Source: Candidatus Obscuribacter sp. (GTDB lineage: Bacteria > Cyanobacteriota > Vampirovibrionia > Obscuribacterales > Obscuribacteraceae). Taken from it: a stretch of 38,119 nucleotides of DNA. Position numbers and translations under genes: made by a program. Positions 7,749-17,500 of the stretch are shown here, piece after piece (the first letter of the stretch is position 1; the number at the start of each line of letters is the position of its first letter). Where the stretch lies: contig JADYXS010000095.1 of the NCBI GenBank assembly GCA_021772155.1, positions 1-38,119 on the forward strand, in the 5' to 3' direction. The notes under the pieces were generated by a model. The model ran no database searches. It worked only from the letters and a program-made list of their open reading frames with translations, and was not told the DNA's origin.

Positions 7749-8540
7749 CTAGGTCGCTTCTGGCGCCTTCCAGCGAAGCAAGTAGCGCTCGAGTTGATCT
7801 ACTGCCGCTGTGAGAATCAGCGCGATGGCTGCCAGCGCTATGACACCGGCGAAAACCGTAGCCATATCGTAGAGTCCAGAAGCTTTGACGATCAGATATC
7901 CCAGTCCTTGTTCTGAGGAAATGAATTCGCCGACGAAGGCCCCAAGTAGTGCCAGGCCGATGTTCAGCTTCATCGCGTTCACGACCCAAACGATGGATGA
8001 TGGTATTACAAGCAGTCGAAACACTTGCATCCGTTTTGCGCCAACGACTTGCATCATCCTAAGAAAACGCTGTTCGACCGACATCGCGCCTTGGTAAGAC
8101 TGCGTGACGGCGACTATAAACGTTGGTAAAAAAGCTAGAGCTATTTTTGAAGTGATTCCAATGCCAAACCAAACGATGATAATCGGTGCCATGGCAAAGA
8201 TTGGAATTGAGCCGATCATGCTTATGTACGGCCGCGCAATTCGCGCAGCTAGGCGTGAATGCCAGAAGGACAGTCCGACGACAGCTCCAAGCGATGTGCC
8301 AAGCAGGAAGCCGCACACCGCCTCCCATACTGTGATGCATGCGTGCTTGAATAGCGAACCACTTAATGTCAGTGTGATCAAGGCATTCCAGACTTTGAGC
8401 GGAGTGGAAAAAATGAATTGGCGCTTCGGCTCCCACGCTGTCGCCAATTCCCAGGCAAAGATAAAAAACAAAAGCGGCAGCAGGCACAGTAAGAAGTGAC
8501 CGACGGTTTTGGTGAAGCGTGAGTGCGATGTCGTATTCAT
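7749..8540 (-). CDS. ABC transporter permease, SsuC/TauC/NMT1 type
   Basis: A 263-residue inner-membrane permease with about six membrane helices. The EAA-loop region GAMSVEQRFLRMMQVVGAKR, followed by VFRLLVIPSSIVWV, is typical of the SsuC/TauC/NrtB group that imports sulfonates, taurine, nitrate or pyrimidine precursors. The start at 8540 overlaps the ATPase stop by 4 bases (ATGA), so translation is coupled. It is the last gene of a three-gene minus-strand operon (binding protein, ATPase, permease). The solute cannot be decided from these genes alone. The family assignment is firm. Confidence 0.92.
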   Translation of the reverse strand: MNTTSHSRFTKTVGHFLLCLLPLLFFIFAWELATAWEPKRQFIFSTPLKVWNALITLTLSGSLFKHACITVWEAVCGFLLGTSLGAVVGLSFWHSRLAARIARPYISMIGSIPIFAMAPIIIVWFGIGITSKIALAFLPTFIVAVTQSYQGAMSVEQRFLRMMQVVGAKRMQVFRLLVIPSSIVWVVNAMKLNIGLALLGAFVGEFISSEQGLGYLIVKASGLYDMATVFAGVIALAAIALILTAAVDQLERYLLRWKAPEAT

Positions 8541-9340
8541 TCCTGGATCACCGCTTTCAGTTCCTTCCAGATCTTCTGGTAATAGGAACTGAATTCGGGG
8601 GCGCCACGGGCTTGTTCCGGGTCGCGGCTGGAGCCTAGATTGATGGAGAAATTTTCTGTGAAATTGCCGCTTCGATCCATTATCAAGACTCTATCTGAAA
8701 GAGCGATTGCTTCATCAATGTCGTGCGTAACTAGAATCGCGGCTCGTTTCTCGCGCTTAATCAGCTGATAGAACTCCGCTTCCAATCGCAGTTTTGTATA
8801 GAAGTCCAGCGCAGAGAATGGCTCATCGAGTAGCAACAGCTCCGGTTCGAACATCAGGGACTGAATAATGCTCACGCGTTGTCGCATGCCACCAGATAGC
8901 TGTGAAGGATATTTTGCCAACACTGATTGCGGCAAATGGAATGTTTCCAAATAAGTGTTCATGCGAGATTCAGAAACATCCTTCTTCCGCGAAGGATCCA
9001 GGTGCAGAGCGAGCAATATGTTATCTCTGACAGTTCGCCAGGGAAATAGTGCGTCCTGCTGGAAGATGTAACCGATTCTTCCACGCTCACCGGAGTTTGC
9101 AGTGACTTTGATACTGCCTTGAATTGGAGCTATGAGTCCGGCAATCAAATTCAGCAGCGTCGTCTTGCCGCAGCCGCTCGCTCCCAAGATCGTGACTATC
9201 TCGGACGGGAATATCTTCAGTGATAAGCCCTGAACGACGGGTGTTTTGGTAAGTCCGGCCGAGTACGAAAAATCAAGAGCCGAGACTTCCAGAACGGGCA
9301 AGTCTCCTTTCCCTTGGTCTTCCGACACCACTGGTGTCAT
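8537..9340 (-). CDS. ABC transporter ATPase, SsuB/TauB type
   Basis: A 267-residue ATP-hydrolysing subunit. Walker A is GASGCGKTT (about 53-61), Q-loop YIFQQDALFPW (91-101), signature LSGGMRQR (148-155), Walker B LLLLDEPF (168-175), D-loop SALD and H-loop His206 in VTHDIDEA. The motif FQQDALFPWRTVRDNI is typical of the nitrate/sulfonate/taurine importer class. Start and stop overlap the neighbouring genes by 4 bases at each end (ATGA at 9337-9340 and at 8537-8540), so the operon is translationally coupled. All key residues are present, in contrast to the ATPase at 3226-3954. Confidence 0.94.
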   Translation of the reverse strand: MTPVVSEDQGKGDLPVLEVSALDFSYSAGLTKTPVVQGLSLKIFPSEIVTILGASGCGKTTLLNLIAGLIAPIQGSIKVTANSGERGRIGYIFQQDALFPWRTVRDNILLALHLDPSRKKDVSESRMNTYLETFHLPQSVLAKYPSQLSGGMRQRVSIIQSLMFEPELLLLDEPFSALDFYTKLRLEAEFYQLIKREKRAAILVTHDIDEAIALSDRVLIMDRSGNFTENFSINLGSSRDPEQARGAPEFSSYYQKIWKELKAVIQE

Positions 9341-10320
9341 TTCTGCTTGACCTGCTGGACGAACTTCATGTCGACGTTCTCTGCGTAATTACCAGCACCT
9401 TGAATATCGCCAATTTCCTTTCGCAAAGCAATCGCCTTCTTCCATGCCTTTTCTTCCAACATTGGCGATGGCGGTATGGTGCCTTGCTCTTTCAATCGTG
9501 TGAGAGCAGACCGAACTATAGCAGGTGATAGTTCCGGGAACTCCTTCTGTGCCACCGCTACAGCACCATCGAAGTCATCCTTTATGTAGGTCATGGCTCG
9601 CGCTAAAGCGTTGACTGCGTGTTGAATTACTTCTGGGTGTTCGCGATGATAGTCGTCCGATACAGTCATTCCAGTGAATGCAAAATCGCCCAACTCGGCC
9701 GCTGGAGAATAGACAATCCGCGCCCCATCGTTGGTGGCAATCGACACGACCGGTTCTATTTCTTGTGCGATGTCAGCTTGCTCGGCTTTCAGCATGGCCA
9801 GCAGGCTTCCGAAAGAACCTTCGACAATCTTTGCTTTCACTGGGTGCCCATTGTTCTGCAAGAGCTTCTTCACAACTGCGTAACTTGTAGATGGTGCCGT
9901 GTAGGTTGCGATCCGCTGTCCCGCCAGATCGGTTGGACTTTTGGCCGTCTTGACACCGTCCTTAAAAGAGATCATCCAGAATGGTACGCCCCGAACCACA
10001 CCTGCCACCACTTTGCCGCCCTGCCCCCGCTCGCGGGCGATTGCTGCGAAGGTAGGGTCGGAGACGCCGAATTGAGCGCTGCCGCTGGAAACTGCGGCGA
10101 ACGTTTTTTCATCTCCACCGGTGCTAACCAGATTTACGTTGAGACCCTCGTCTTTGAAAAATCCTTTGTCCACTGCTACGTACAAAGGCATATAGAGGAA
10201 AACGTGTCCAAATTGGGCAATCGTTATTGGTGTCAGCTTTGCTTCCGGCGCTTGCGGTTCAGTCTTGGTACAACCGGCCAGCGCTAGCGCGACTAATATT
10301 GTCGTTATCAGTTTTTGCAA
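9337..10320 (-). CDS. NMT1/SsuA-like substrate-binding lipoprotein
   Basis: A periplasmic binding protein of about 327 residues. I place the start at a TTG (10320) because AAAGAGGA lies nine bases upstream; another TTG at 10329 sits right against that site. A short signal ends in the lipobox LAGC, so the mature protein is probably lipid-anchored. The NMT1/THI5-like fold is seen in FLYMPLYVAVDKGFFKDEGL, LVSTGGDEKTFAAVSSGSAQ, a DLAGQRIATYT segment and IVEGSFGSLLAMLKAEQADI. The family carries sulfonates, nitrate, taurine or thiamine-precursor pyrimidines; there is no neighbouring enzyme that would decide the ligand. It is first in the operon with the ATPase and permease. The 98 bases upstream may hold the promoter; an AT-rich TATTAT (minus strand, 10344-10349) is a weak candidate -10. 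Confidence 0.9.
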   Translation of the reverse strand: MQKLITTILVALALAGCTKTEPQAPEAKLTPITIAQFGHVFLYMPLYVAVDKGFFKDEGLNVNLVSTGGDEKTFAAVSSGSAQFGVSDPTFAAIARERGQGGKVVAGVVRGVPFWMISFKDGVKTAKSPTDLAGQRIATYTAPSTSYAVVKKLLQNNGHPVKAKIVEGSFGSLLAMLKAEQADIAQEIEPVVSIATNDGARIVYSPAAELGDFAFTGMTVSDDYHREHPEVIQHAVNALARAMTYIKDDFDGAVAVAQKEFPELSPAIVRSALTRLKEQGTIPPSPMLEEKAWKKAIALRKEIGDIQGAGNYAENVDMKFVQQVKQK

Positions 10321-10418
10321 AAGCAGCAATCCTCTTTCATTCCATAATATGCAAGGCAGAACAATCCGATCGGATAGGGAGTAATCATCGCAGAAAAGGG
10401 CGACCTCGTCTCGCGCAT

Positions 10419-11912
10419 TTAATAACTCCGCATCACCGACGACAACATTCGCTCATACGCAGCCTCTATTTGAGAATTACGTCCCAGAGAGCGCAATTTG
10501 AACTTATAGACGTGAGGGCCAACGCTGAGCAACGCGTGTCTTTCATAGCCAGGTCCGAGGATAAAGGACGAGTCGTAACCCTCCAAATTCTCCTTACCAA
10601 ATTTGGCTTTATGCATCGGTGTAAGTTCTCGGTACCCCTTGTAACTCGAGTGCCGTGTGTTTTGAAGCGTAACTTCAGCCTGCAAATCCCGATTTTGATA
10701 CTCTTTCAATTCGATATATTGCCATTTCGCAAGGTCGTATCTGCGAACCAAAGCAGCCGATTCGTCATGGGGCTCGGTCTTGAACTCCGGCTGGAAGTCC
10801 GGAACGTCGCATTTTATGCGACCAATTTCCCTGTTGATCCACTTAAGTCCACGCAGGTCGACCTTCGACGCCTGTGCCAGGTCAGGGTTGAAAGTGTCAA
10901 CGATTATGATACCGGCGAACAATAAGACGAACAAAATCGGGAATGCGATGGCGGAAAATTTGATCAGCTTCCCGTGTTTGCGATTCACAAAAAACGTGAC
11001 GCGTTTGTGCACCGTATTTAGTGCGTCCAGCATCTCCCCGGCATTGGCGTATCGTCCGGCTGGGTCTTTGGAGAGCGCATGGCGCACCACTTCTGCAAGC
11101 GCCCTCGGGACCTTCACGTTGTCAGGCAAGTCCGGAGCTGGCTCGTTAAGGTGAGCATGCATGCACTCATACATGGATTCATGATCGACTACTTTACGGC
11201 CCGATAACATCTCGTAGAGAATGCAACCAAGGTTATACAGATCCGAGCGCCCGTCAAGTGGTGCACCTGTGCATTGTTCAGGGCTCATGTATTGCGGCGT
11301 TCCGACGGTGTCGCCGGACACCGTTAAAGTATCCCCGTCTTTTGCGTGAATGGATTTAGCTAGCCCGAAGTCGACCACTTTGACGATGAACTCTGAGTCC
11401 TTCTGCGTCAATATAATGTTTCCCGGCTTCAGGTCTCGATGAATAATGTTGGCTGCATGGGCAGCCGATAAAGCTAGGCAAATCGAGGAGGCAATCGATA
11501 TTGCTTCCTCGACGCTTAATCTGCCTTGCTTGGTCAACAGGTCTGCCAGAGTTTCGCCGCTTACCAACTCCATTACAATGAATGGTCGACCATCAGTCAG
11601 TATGCCGTAATCCTGCAGAGCTACTACGTTGTTGTGCCTGACTCGTTGCATGGCTTCCGCTTCACGTTTGAATCGCTCGCGCGACTGCGGTGCCAGCTGA
11701 TTTAACACCTTCACCGCCACAGTCCTATCCAAAAGAAGGTGCGTGGCTTTGTAGACGAAGCTGAATCCGCCAGATCCGATGGTTGACTCCAGTCGATAAC
11801 GACCATCGAGGCAACTGCCGATCAGTGGATCGTCGCTGACTTGGTCATTTGGATTTTGCTCAACTTTGATGAATTCAGCTTCTTGTTCTTTCATGATCAG
11901 GCGCTCGTCCAT
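10419..11912 (-). CDS. Membrane Ser/Thr protein kinase (PknB type)
   Basis: A 497-residue kinase. The domain spans about residues 39-300: glycine loop IGSGGFSFVYKA, Lys68 in VAVKVL, catalytic HRDLKPGN (158-165), DFG (181-183), activation-segment end VGTPQYMSPEQ (203-213), then GRSDLYNLGCILYEMLSG. All catalytic residues are present, so it should phosphorylate Ser/Thr. A single membrane helix lies at about 317-339, followed by an outer domain of roughly 155 residues of unknown fold, probably a sensor or binding module. The start at 11912 is not secure: an in-frame ATG at 11894 would drop six residues, and neither has a strong ribosome site. It is transcribed away from the zinc-ribbon gene at 12157, with a shared 244-base region between them. 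Target proteins are unknown. Confidence 0.93.
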   Translation of the reverse strand: MDERLIMKEQEAEFIKVEQNPNDQVSDDPLIGSCLDGRYRLESTIGSGGFSFVYKATHLLLDRTVAVKVLNQLAPQSRERFKREAEAMQRVRHNNVVALQDYGILTDGRPFIVMELVSGETLADLLTKQGRLSVEEAISIASSICLALSAAHAANIIHRDLKPGNIILTQKDSEFIVKVVDFGLAKSIHAKDGDTLTVSGDTVGTPQYMSPEQCTGAPLDGRSDLYNLGCILYEMLSGRKVVDHESMYECMHAHLNEPAPDLPDNVKVPRALAEVVRHALSKDPAGRYANAGEMLDALNTVHKRVTFFVNRKHGKLIKFSAIAFPILFVLLFAGIIIVDTFNPDLAQASKVDLRGLKWINREIGRIKCDVPDFQPEFKTEPHDESAALVRRYDLAKWQYIELKEYQNRDLQAEVTLQNTRHSSYKGYRELTPMHKAKFGKENLEGYDSSFILGPGYERHALLSVGPHVYKFKLRSLGRNSQIEAAYERMLSSVMRSY

Positions 11913-12098
11913 CTCTCGGATGTACCACGGGCTGAGACAATTGACACCTGGCGACCGGTTTACGCCAACTGCTGACTGGCAAATATATAGATGCGATGCC
12001 CCAGTTCGCCATCGAGACTGGTGTCAGCCTTGGCTCTGGGCGAACCATAATTTGTCGGACAGCTTAAATCTTTTGGCTCCGTCATGGTGGAAACCACA

Positions 12099-12127
12099 TT
12101 TACGTTGGGCTGATATAGAGATAAATT
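12099..12127 (+). promoter_or_regulatory. Possible sigma-70 promoter for the zinc-ribbon gene at 12157
   Basis: TTTACG (12099-12104) and TAAATT (12122-12127) each match four of six consensus bases and are 17 bases apart. The start of transcription would lie about 23 bases before the ATG at 12157. This is a by-eye match in the 244-base divergent region and is tentative. Confidence 0.3.
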
Positions 12128-12156
12128 CTTAATGCGGACTTTCCGCTTGGCGAATT

Positions 12157-13887
12157 ATGGTGGCTCATCTGAATACTCCGGTCTTAGAAGGCTTTGTTCT
12201 ACGCGACATCCCGGTATCCTGTCCGGAATGTCAGTGCAGTTTCAGCACGTCTTCTTTGCTGGAATTGCCGCCAGTAACTGAGTTCGATACTGTCGAAGCT
12301 GATTTGCACCGAGTCTTGCCGGATGCTGAATTGCGCGGATCTTTGATTGCCGTTTGCCCACATTGCAGTTATGCAACCTGGACTGTACGCTGCAAGGGCA
12401 GTTCATTGAACCCGGAAATGCTGCCCGATGCCGAAAAAATAGACCATTCGAAAAAATTCGCGCTAGCCGTCAAGCACGCACGCGAAAAGAATGTGAACCC
12501 ACTAGATATTGCCTTCATTGCCCTGAATGGGCTGTACTGCGCGCGTGAGTCTGGCGAGGCCGGTGAGCTGTGGCTTGAACTTGCTGCGTACGAACAAAGT
12601 CGCGGCATCGAAGAAGAAACCCTAGTTGCTGCGACCGGGCAGGATCACTTGATCATGGCCGAGCTGTGGCGTCAGCTGGGATCGTTCGAGCGAGCCCTAG
12701 AGTCTTATGAGAAGTCCGCTGCGGATGAATTCATCCCGCGAGAGCTTATTGAACATCAAATTGCCCTGACCAAAGCTGAGAACACACTGCCCACTGCTTT
12801 GCCACCGTATGTAGTGAGAGAAATCTTTCCAGACGCCAGCGAGTTCGAGGCCTCTGTGCAGGTCGGCAAGAATGGAAGACCTGTGCCTCCGAACATTGTT
12901 CGTCGTCCAAAACCAAACAAGTTGTCCATGGTCGATTTTGGCCCGCCGGAGCGCAGAACGGTGTTGTCCTCAGCGGTCAAAGATATGCCGTTGCGGGGCT
13001 CAGTCGCTGATGATGAAACTGAAATTGTCGAACTCGCGCCTCCGATCCCTGCTCGGGCCGAGCCGGAGCTTCCAGCAGTAGCCGAAGTTCCAGCAGTAGC
13101 TGAAGTTCCAGCAGTAGCTGAAGTTCCAGCAGTAGCTGAAGTTCCGGCAGTAGCTGAAGTTCCAGCTCCGCAAAAAGTATCGCCGGTAGCTGCGTTTGCG
13201 GCACCGCAAGTGACGGAACAGCAAGCCCTTCCTGCTGGTGCAGCGGCAGCGGCCAAGTCCGAATCCGGTTCTGTGCCCGTAGAGCGCGTTCGCGAGATCA
13301 TCGCTGTTCCGCAGGGAGCAAGTGCAATTTATTTGGTGCAGGCAGCTCAAGTTCCGCAAGCGGAAACCAGTCCTCGGTCCAACAATTCATCCAACGGTCA
13401 CGTGGCGAACATCAGTGTGCACGCGCAGCCGTTTGGACAGCCGCAGCCAGCGGCTTCTGCTCAAGGGCAGAGCCGATTAGTTTCGGATGACGTCGATAAC
13501 ATTGGAAGCACCGGTAAACCTAAGAAGAAAGCCGCCAGACCGAAAGCGCCGCAGCAAAATCCACTTCCACCAATGGAAGCGCCGACCAACGAGGATTTCG
13601 CCGGTGCATCTTCTCCAACCGGTGGAGGCTCTTCGCAATCTCCAGCCGCGCGATCGAAGAAAGAGGTTCCAGATATTCACTTCCCGGGCATCGATCTGAC
13701 CGACGAGTACGTGGACGAAGATGAAGCGCCAGCATACGATTACCGTGACGACGATAGCGCAACTGCTGGGCAGTCCGCCGACCCGGCGAAGGGTGACTTT
13801 ACTGATGCCATCGCCCAGGTCGAAAGTTTCCTTAGTCTCACAAGGCAATCTAGCTACCAGAGTTGGGTTCGCAGCCATAGAAAATAA
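12157..13887 (+). CDS. Zinc-ribbon (DUF2225-like) protein with TPR-like helices and Pro/Ala-rich tail
   Basis: A 576-residue protein. The N-terminus has two Cys pairs, CPEC (22-25) and CPHC (67-70), in a pattern that fits a zinc-binding DUF2225-like ribbon (S-C-P-x-C...V-C-P-H-C-S-Y-A). Residues about 90-215 look like TPR helices (LIMAELWRQLGSFERALESY). From about 305 the chain is low-complexity, rich in Pro, Ala and Glu, including five PAVAEV repeats, and ends in an acidic segment. No membrane helix is seen. The first 235 residues are paralogous to the protein at 21140-21847, which heads the T4SS operon: both have EADLHR/ETDLHR, ALNG-x-x-CAREAG/SGE, and LPPY near the domain end. That link suggests a shared role, perhaps as a cytoplasmic adaptor; the biochemical function is unknown. 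Confidence 0.85.
   Translation: MVAHLNTPVLEGFVLRDIPVSCPECQCSFSTSSLLELPPVTEFDTVEADLHRVLPDAELRGSLIAVCPHCSYATWTVRCKGSSLNPEMLPDAEKIDHSKKFALAVKHAREKNVNPLDIAFIALNGLYCARESGEAGELWLELAAYEQSRGIEEETLVAATGQDHLIMAELWRQLGSFERALESYEKSAADEFIPRELIEHQIALTKAENTLPTALPPYVVREIFPDASEFEASVQVGKNGRPVPPNIVRRPKPNKLSMVDFGPPERRTVLSSAVKDMPLRGSVADDETEIVELAPPIPARAEPELPAVAEVPAVAEVPAVAEVPAVAEVPAVAEVPAPQKVSPVAAFAAPQVTEQQALPAGAAAAAKSESGSVPVERVREIIAVPQGASAIYLVQAAQVPQAETSPRSNNSSNGHVANISVHAQPFGQPQPAASAQGQSRLVSDDVDNIGSTGKPKKKAARPKAPQQNPLPPMEAPTNEDFAGASSPTGGGSSQSPAARSKKEVPDIHFPGIDLTDEYVDEDEAPAYDYRDDDSATAGQSADPAKGDFTDAIAQVESFLSLTRQSSYQSWVRSHRK
13072..13161 (+). repeat. 18-bp in-frame tandem repeat, 5 copies (PAVAEV)
   Basis: Five units of CCAGCAGTAGCTGAAGTT starting at 13072, 13090, 13108, 13126 and 13144. 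The first unit has GCC for GCT and the last has CCG for CCA. They encode PAVAEV in a Pro/Ala-rich linker and preserve frame, so length variation would not break the gene. Confidence 0.95.
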
Positions 13888-13925
13888 CTTCAATCTTGAT
13901 TTCGAAAATTGGGGCGGCCCAGTAC

Positions 13926-14393
13926 ATGAGCATTGATGCTCTGGAACAGTACCTTGAATCTCCGGGAATCGACGTTGAGCTATTGGGTAAGGGCGAGAAA
14001 CTCAAGTTGTTGCAGGGTTGGAGAAAGCGATATGCCTCTAAACTCTGCCAAGAAACCGGCAAGAGCGTCGTCAGAAATTGGGATTTGTATGTTTTCGAGA
14101 AAGGCTTCTTTCCTTGTTTAATCGACGGTGAAGCTTTGACAGAGTTCGAAAAACAATTGCCTGAGCCATGTTATGTCCTTCCTTCAGACAGTGGTCCGGG
14201 ATTTTGGTGCTCCAACCTGCCCCCGGTCGATCTTGGTCGATTTTGTTTAGAGGGGGCAAGACCATGGCCTTCAGCATCAGCAGGCTCGGGAACGACTTGG
14301 GCTGATTCAAACATCCTGGTCTTTCCAGCTAGCATGAGTTGGACGCTGGCTATACACGCAGAAGGATGTTTCTTTGCCGTGGACGCTAAGTGA
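13926..14393 (+). CDS. Conserved-looking protein of unknown function, 155 residues
   Basis: I prefer the ATG at 13926 (MSIDALEQYLESPGIDVELL), since the longer frame needs a TTG at 13896. A GGGGCGG run at 13911-13917 could serve as ribosome site. The protein is soluble-looking and rich in Trp, Cys and Gly, with VVRNWDLYVFEKGFFPCLID and a C-terminal SNILVFPASMSWTLAIHAEG. The last part resembles the phrase often seen in small immunity or SUKH-like proteins (W-x-x-A-x-H-x-E), but I cannot assign a family. It lies 38 bases after the zinc-ribbon gene and could be cotranscribed with it. The 130 bases after it, up to 14523, contain only a short inverted repeat (GTTCCT/AGGAAC, 14485-14502). Confidence 0.7.
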   Translation: MSIDALEQYLESPGIDVELLGKGEKLKLLQGWRKRYASKLCQETGKSVVRNWDLYVFEKGFFPCLIDGEALTEFEKQLPEPCYVLPSDSGPGFWCSNLPPVDLGRFCLEGARPWPSASAGSGTTWADSNILVFPASMSWTLAIHAEGCFFAVDAK

Positions 14394-14523
14394 ACTGGGG
14401 CTTTTGCGGTGATCTGAGGACTTGTTCTGCCCGGACAGTGAAAGCAGTTCCGATGGGCATTTCCCCATTGTCGATAGTACTTGAGTTCCTTACCCTAGGA
14501 ACATCTCGTAATAGGGATCGTTA

Positions 14524-17500
14524 ATGAGCGGCGACAGTAGCAGCATAATTGGAAAAGAACTATCGGCAGAGCTCAGCGTCACGGCGCTGAACCAGCAGAT
14601 TGAAGAGCACAAAAAAGCGGACGGCGACCGCAGTGTTCTTGCATCGGGCATGAGCATGGTCTGGAGAGGCGATGAATCGTCTCTGGAAAGACTCCAAAAG
14701 CTGCAAAAAGAAGTCCAAGACGCTCAGGCGAAAGGCGATTCCACTCGTATCCAGCAGATGGAATCAAAAATCAGATCTGCTGTGGAAGCGGATCAAGAAG
14801 AAGTAGAATTTCAAAGTGAGTTTAGTCACTACGTCGGCGGCGGCGTCAAAACAGCTGCACTGTTTTTCGGCGGATCGAAAGCCGGCTTCCTGACCAACCG
14901 CGGTGGTTACGGACTTGCTGCAACCGTAACTTTGTACGGACTCGATCAAGCCAAAGCTAAAGATGACCCCTTAACTTTCGCCGGAGACTTTGCGGTCGGT
15001 GGCCTCAAAGGTGGGTTGACCAAAGGCATGTTCCACGGACTTGGGCATATGCCAATTGCAAGCCCTGCGCTGAAAGGTGTTGTGCTCGGTATGGGCGCAA
15101 GGGTAATCGATACTAGTTTGACACCAGCGAACTACGTGGACGGGCAAGGACAGACGAACATTTCCCAAGGACTTGGCCGAACCTGGAACACGGTCATGGA
15201 CTCGCGATCTATGGTCGTTGATGCTGCACTCTTCTCCGGAGCGCATAGTTTAACCCGAGGAGCAAACTTCCTAACCCGTGGCGCGCTAGATGCCAGTCCC
15301 ATGGCCAATACCGTCATTACCTCTGGAAGTTTCGGTCTGTCCGGGGGCGCATTTCATGAACTTGAGCGGCAAACAGCATCTGGCGAAGAAATCGATTATG
15401 CAAAGGTGTTCAAACGAGCCTTATTGCAGGGCGGCATTGATGCAATCGCTGGATTGCCTGGCGGCTTGAACGCCGATGTCAATTTCCGCAATTCCGTTTC
15501 CACGAAACTAAGCAACCTTCGCTCTGGATCCACAGGCGCTGCCGACGCCCCAATCAATGTAGTAAAACCGACAGCTCCAAACCCGATAGAGCCTACAGCT
15601 CGAACCCCGGGCTTTGAAGCAGCCGTGGAGGCGCTGAAAGTACGCCCAGCAACTGATGGGCGTGGCTCCGCAGGGGAAGCCATTCCGCTGGCAGAAGCAT
15701 TGAAAGTAGCTCCGGCAATTCCTGGACGCGTCACCGGAGGCGAAGCCACTCCGCTGGTAGAAGCGTTGAAAGTTCGGCCGGCAACTGATGGACGTAGCCC
15801 CGCAGCCCCTGTGGAGGCGAAAGAGAAAGCTCCTATCCTGCCCGTAGAAGTTAAACCGGAATTTGCTGTTCCGCGTGAATATCCACCTGCAGATGTGGCA
15901 AAGGCAAAGGTAATTGTTGACGACATGGTCAGCAAATTGTCCGGACCCGAGCCGACGCCTAAGCAAGTCACAGAAATTTCCGACTACCTGAAAAATCACC
16001 CCGAAGCCGATGCACACGCTGCAGAACTTTATGTGCGCCACTTTGCAAATCCGGCCATACGCCGTGCAATTGAATCATTCTACAAACCATCGTTTTCCAT
16101 GGATAACGAGGTTCATCTTGCAACGCCGGCGGTGCGAGACGCTTATCAGAAATTCGAAGGCGCGCTCAATGAACCTGGTAATCGCTCAATATTGCCGGAA
16201 ATTTGGGGACGCCGAATCAATAATTTGATCACACGTGCAGGAGCTGATGGACCGGCAATTCGCGAGCTGATTGAGCATCACGGGCGGACTACTCACGACG
16301 CCGTTGCCACTAAAGCTATTGACGCTGCTTTCAACACGACATACACAGCAGCGCTTTGCGGACCGCGTGTCGGACGCATGCTTCCGCTGTCAGAAGCCGA
16401 TCTTACTTACCTCAAAGACGTAGCTCTCGGCAAACAACCAGGTGTCGAACCAACCAATCCAGCATTGAAACCTGATGGTACCCCGCGCACAGCCGCCGAC
16501 CTTGTTGCGGGAGTCGAGAAGTCGGCATTGTTGCGTCCGGGACTGCAAGCCGCATGCCAGGCCGGCATGGGTGAACAAATCGGCAAAACTGCAGAAGAAA
16601 TGCGCACCGGTACCGCCGACCAGAAAATTGAAGCGGCAACCAAACTTGCACAGCACTTGCACCACGAGTCTGCTGCAGATTGGTTCGCGGACTGGCTGAA
16701 AGTCGTACCCGAGACGCACCTTACTGGGGTGCGAAAACTGGAGCTTCCGGCGGTTAAGGCCCTTACCGACCTGGCACCGGATGCAGTGCGTCAGTTCTTT
16801 GGCGCGAAGTCGCCGATGGGACTCGACTATCGCATCAATGCGTTGAGTGAAATCGCCACAGCCTTTGAGAAGAATCCGCAGGTGGCGGTTGAATTGATCA
16901 AAATCGCTGCTGAAAATCCGGCTGCTATGAAGCAGATGGGCTATGAGTTAACCAAGGGATTTGGCGCGAAGTCATATAAAGCTTGGTTGGAAAATTTACT
17001 CAAGCCCGCCGCTGACGGAACAGAAGCTCCGCGTCCTAAAGTCGAGCAAATCACCGGCGATGCTGCTTTGCGCAAAGCGCGAATCTTTGGTGCCTTTGCC
17101 GGAGAGCCGGAACTTGCTGCCCATCTTGAAAAATTTGCTGAAGCCTACCCTGATGTTGCTCAAGAACTGCTGAAGAAATTGCCTCAGCCCACTGTAGAAG
17201 GTCAGGAAGGAAAGCCTCCTAATAAAGGCCAGGAGCAGATGCAAGCCCTCCTCAAGGATCGGATTGAACGCCGCATAGCAGAAGGTACCGCACCTGAGGC
17301 TAAACCGGAGCAGTTGAGTCCGGACCTGCTCAATCTTGAGATTAGGCTGCGTAACAGCTTTAGAAAGAATCCTGACGCGATGGACGTTCTGCTTGACTTT
17401 GCTCGCACAAACCTCGCTGCCGTCGACAAACTGTTGAAGATGCCTGGTGTTGTAGAACAACAACAGCCACAGCGAGGACCGAAGAAACCGTTTGACCGCA

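Noticed and set aside
12756..13301. Long minus-strand frame opposite the zinc-ribbon gene
   Set aside because: It consists of repeats that mirror the PAVAEV tandem repeat on the other strand; a shadow of the real gene.
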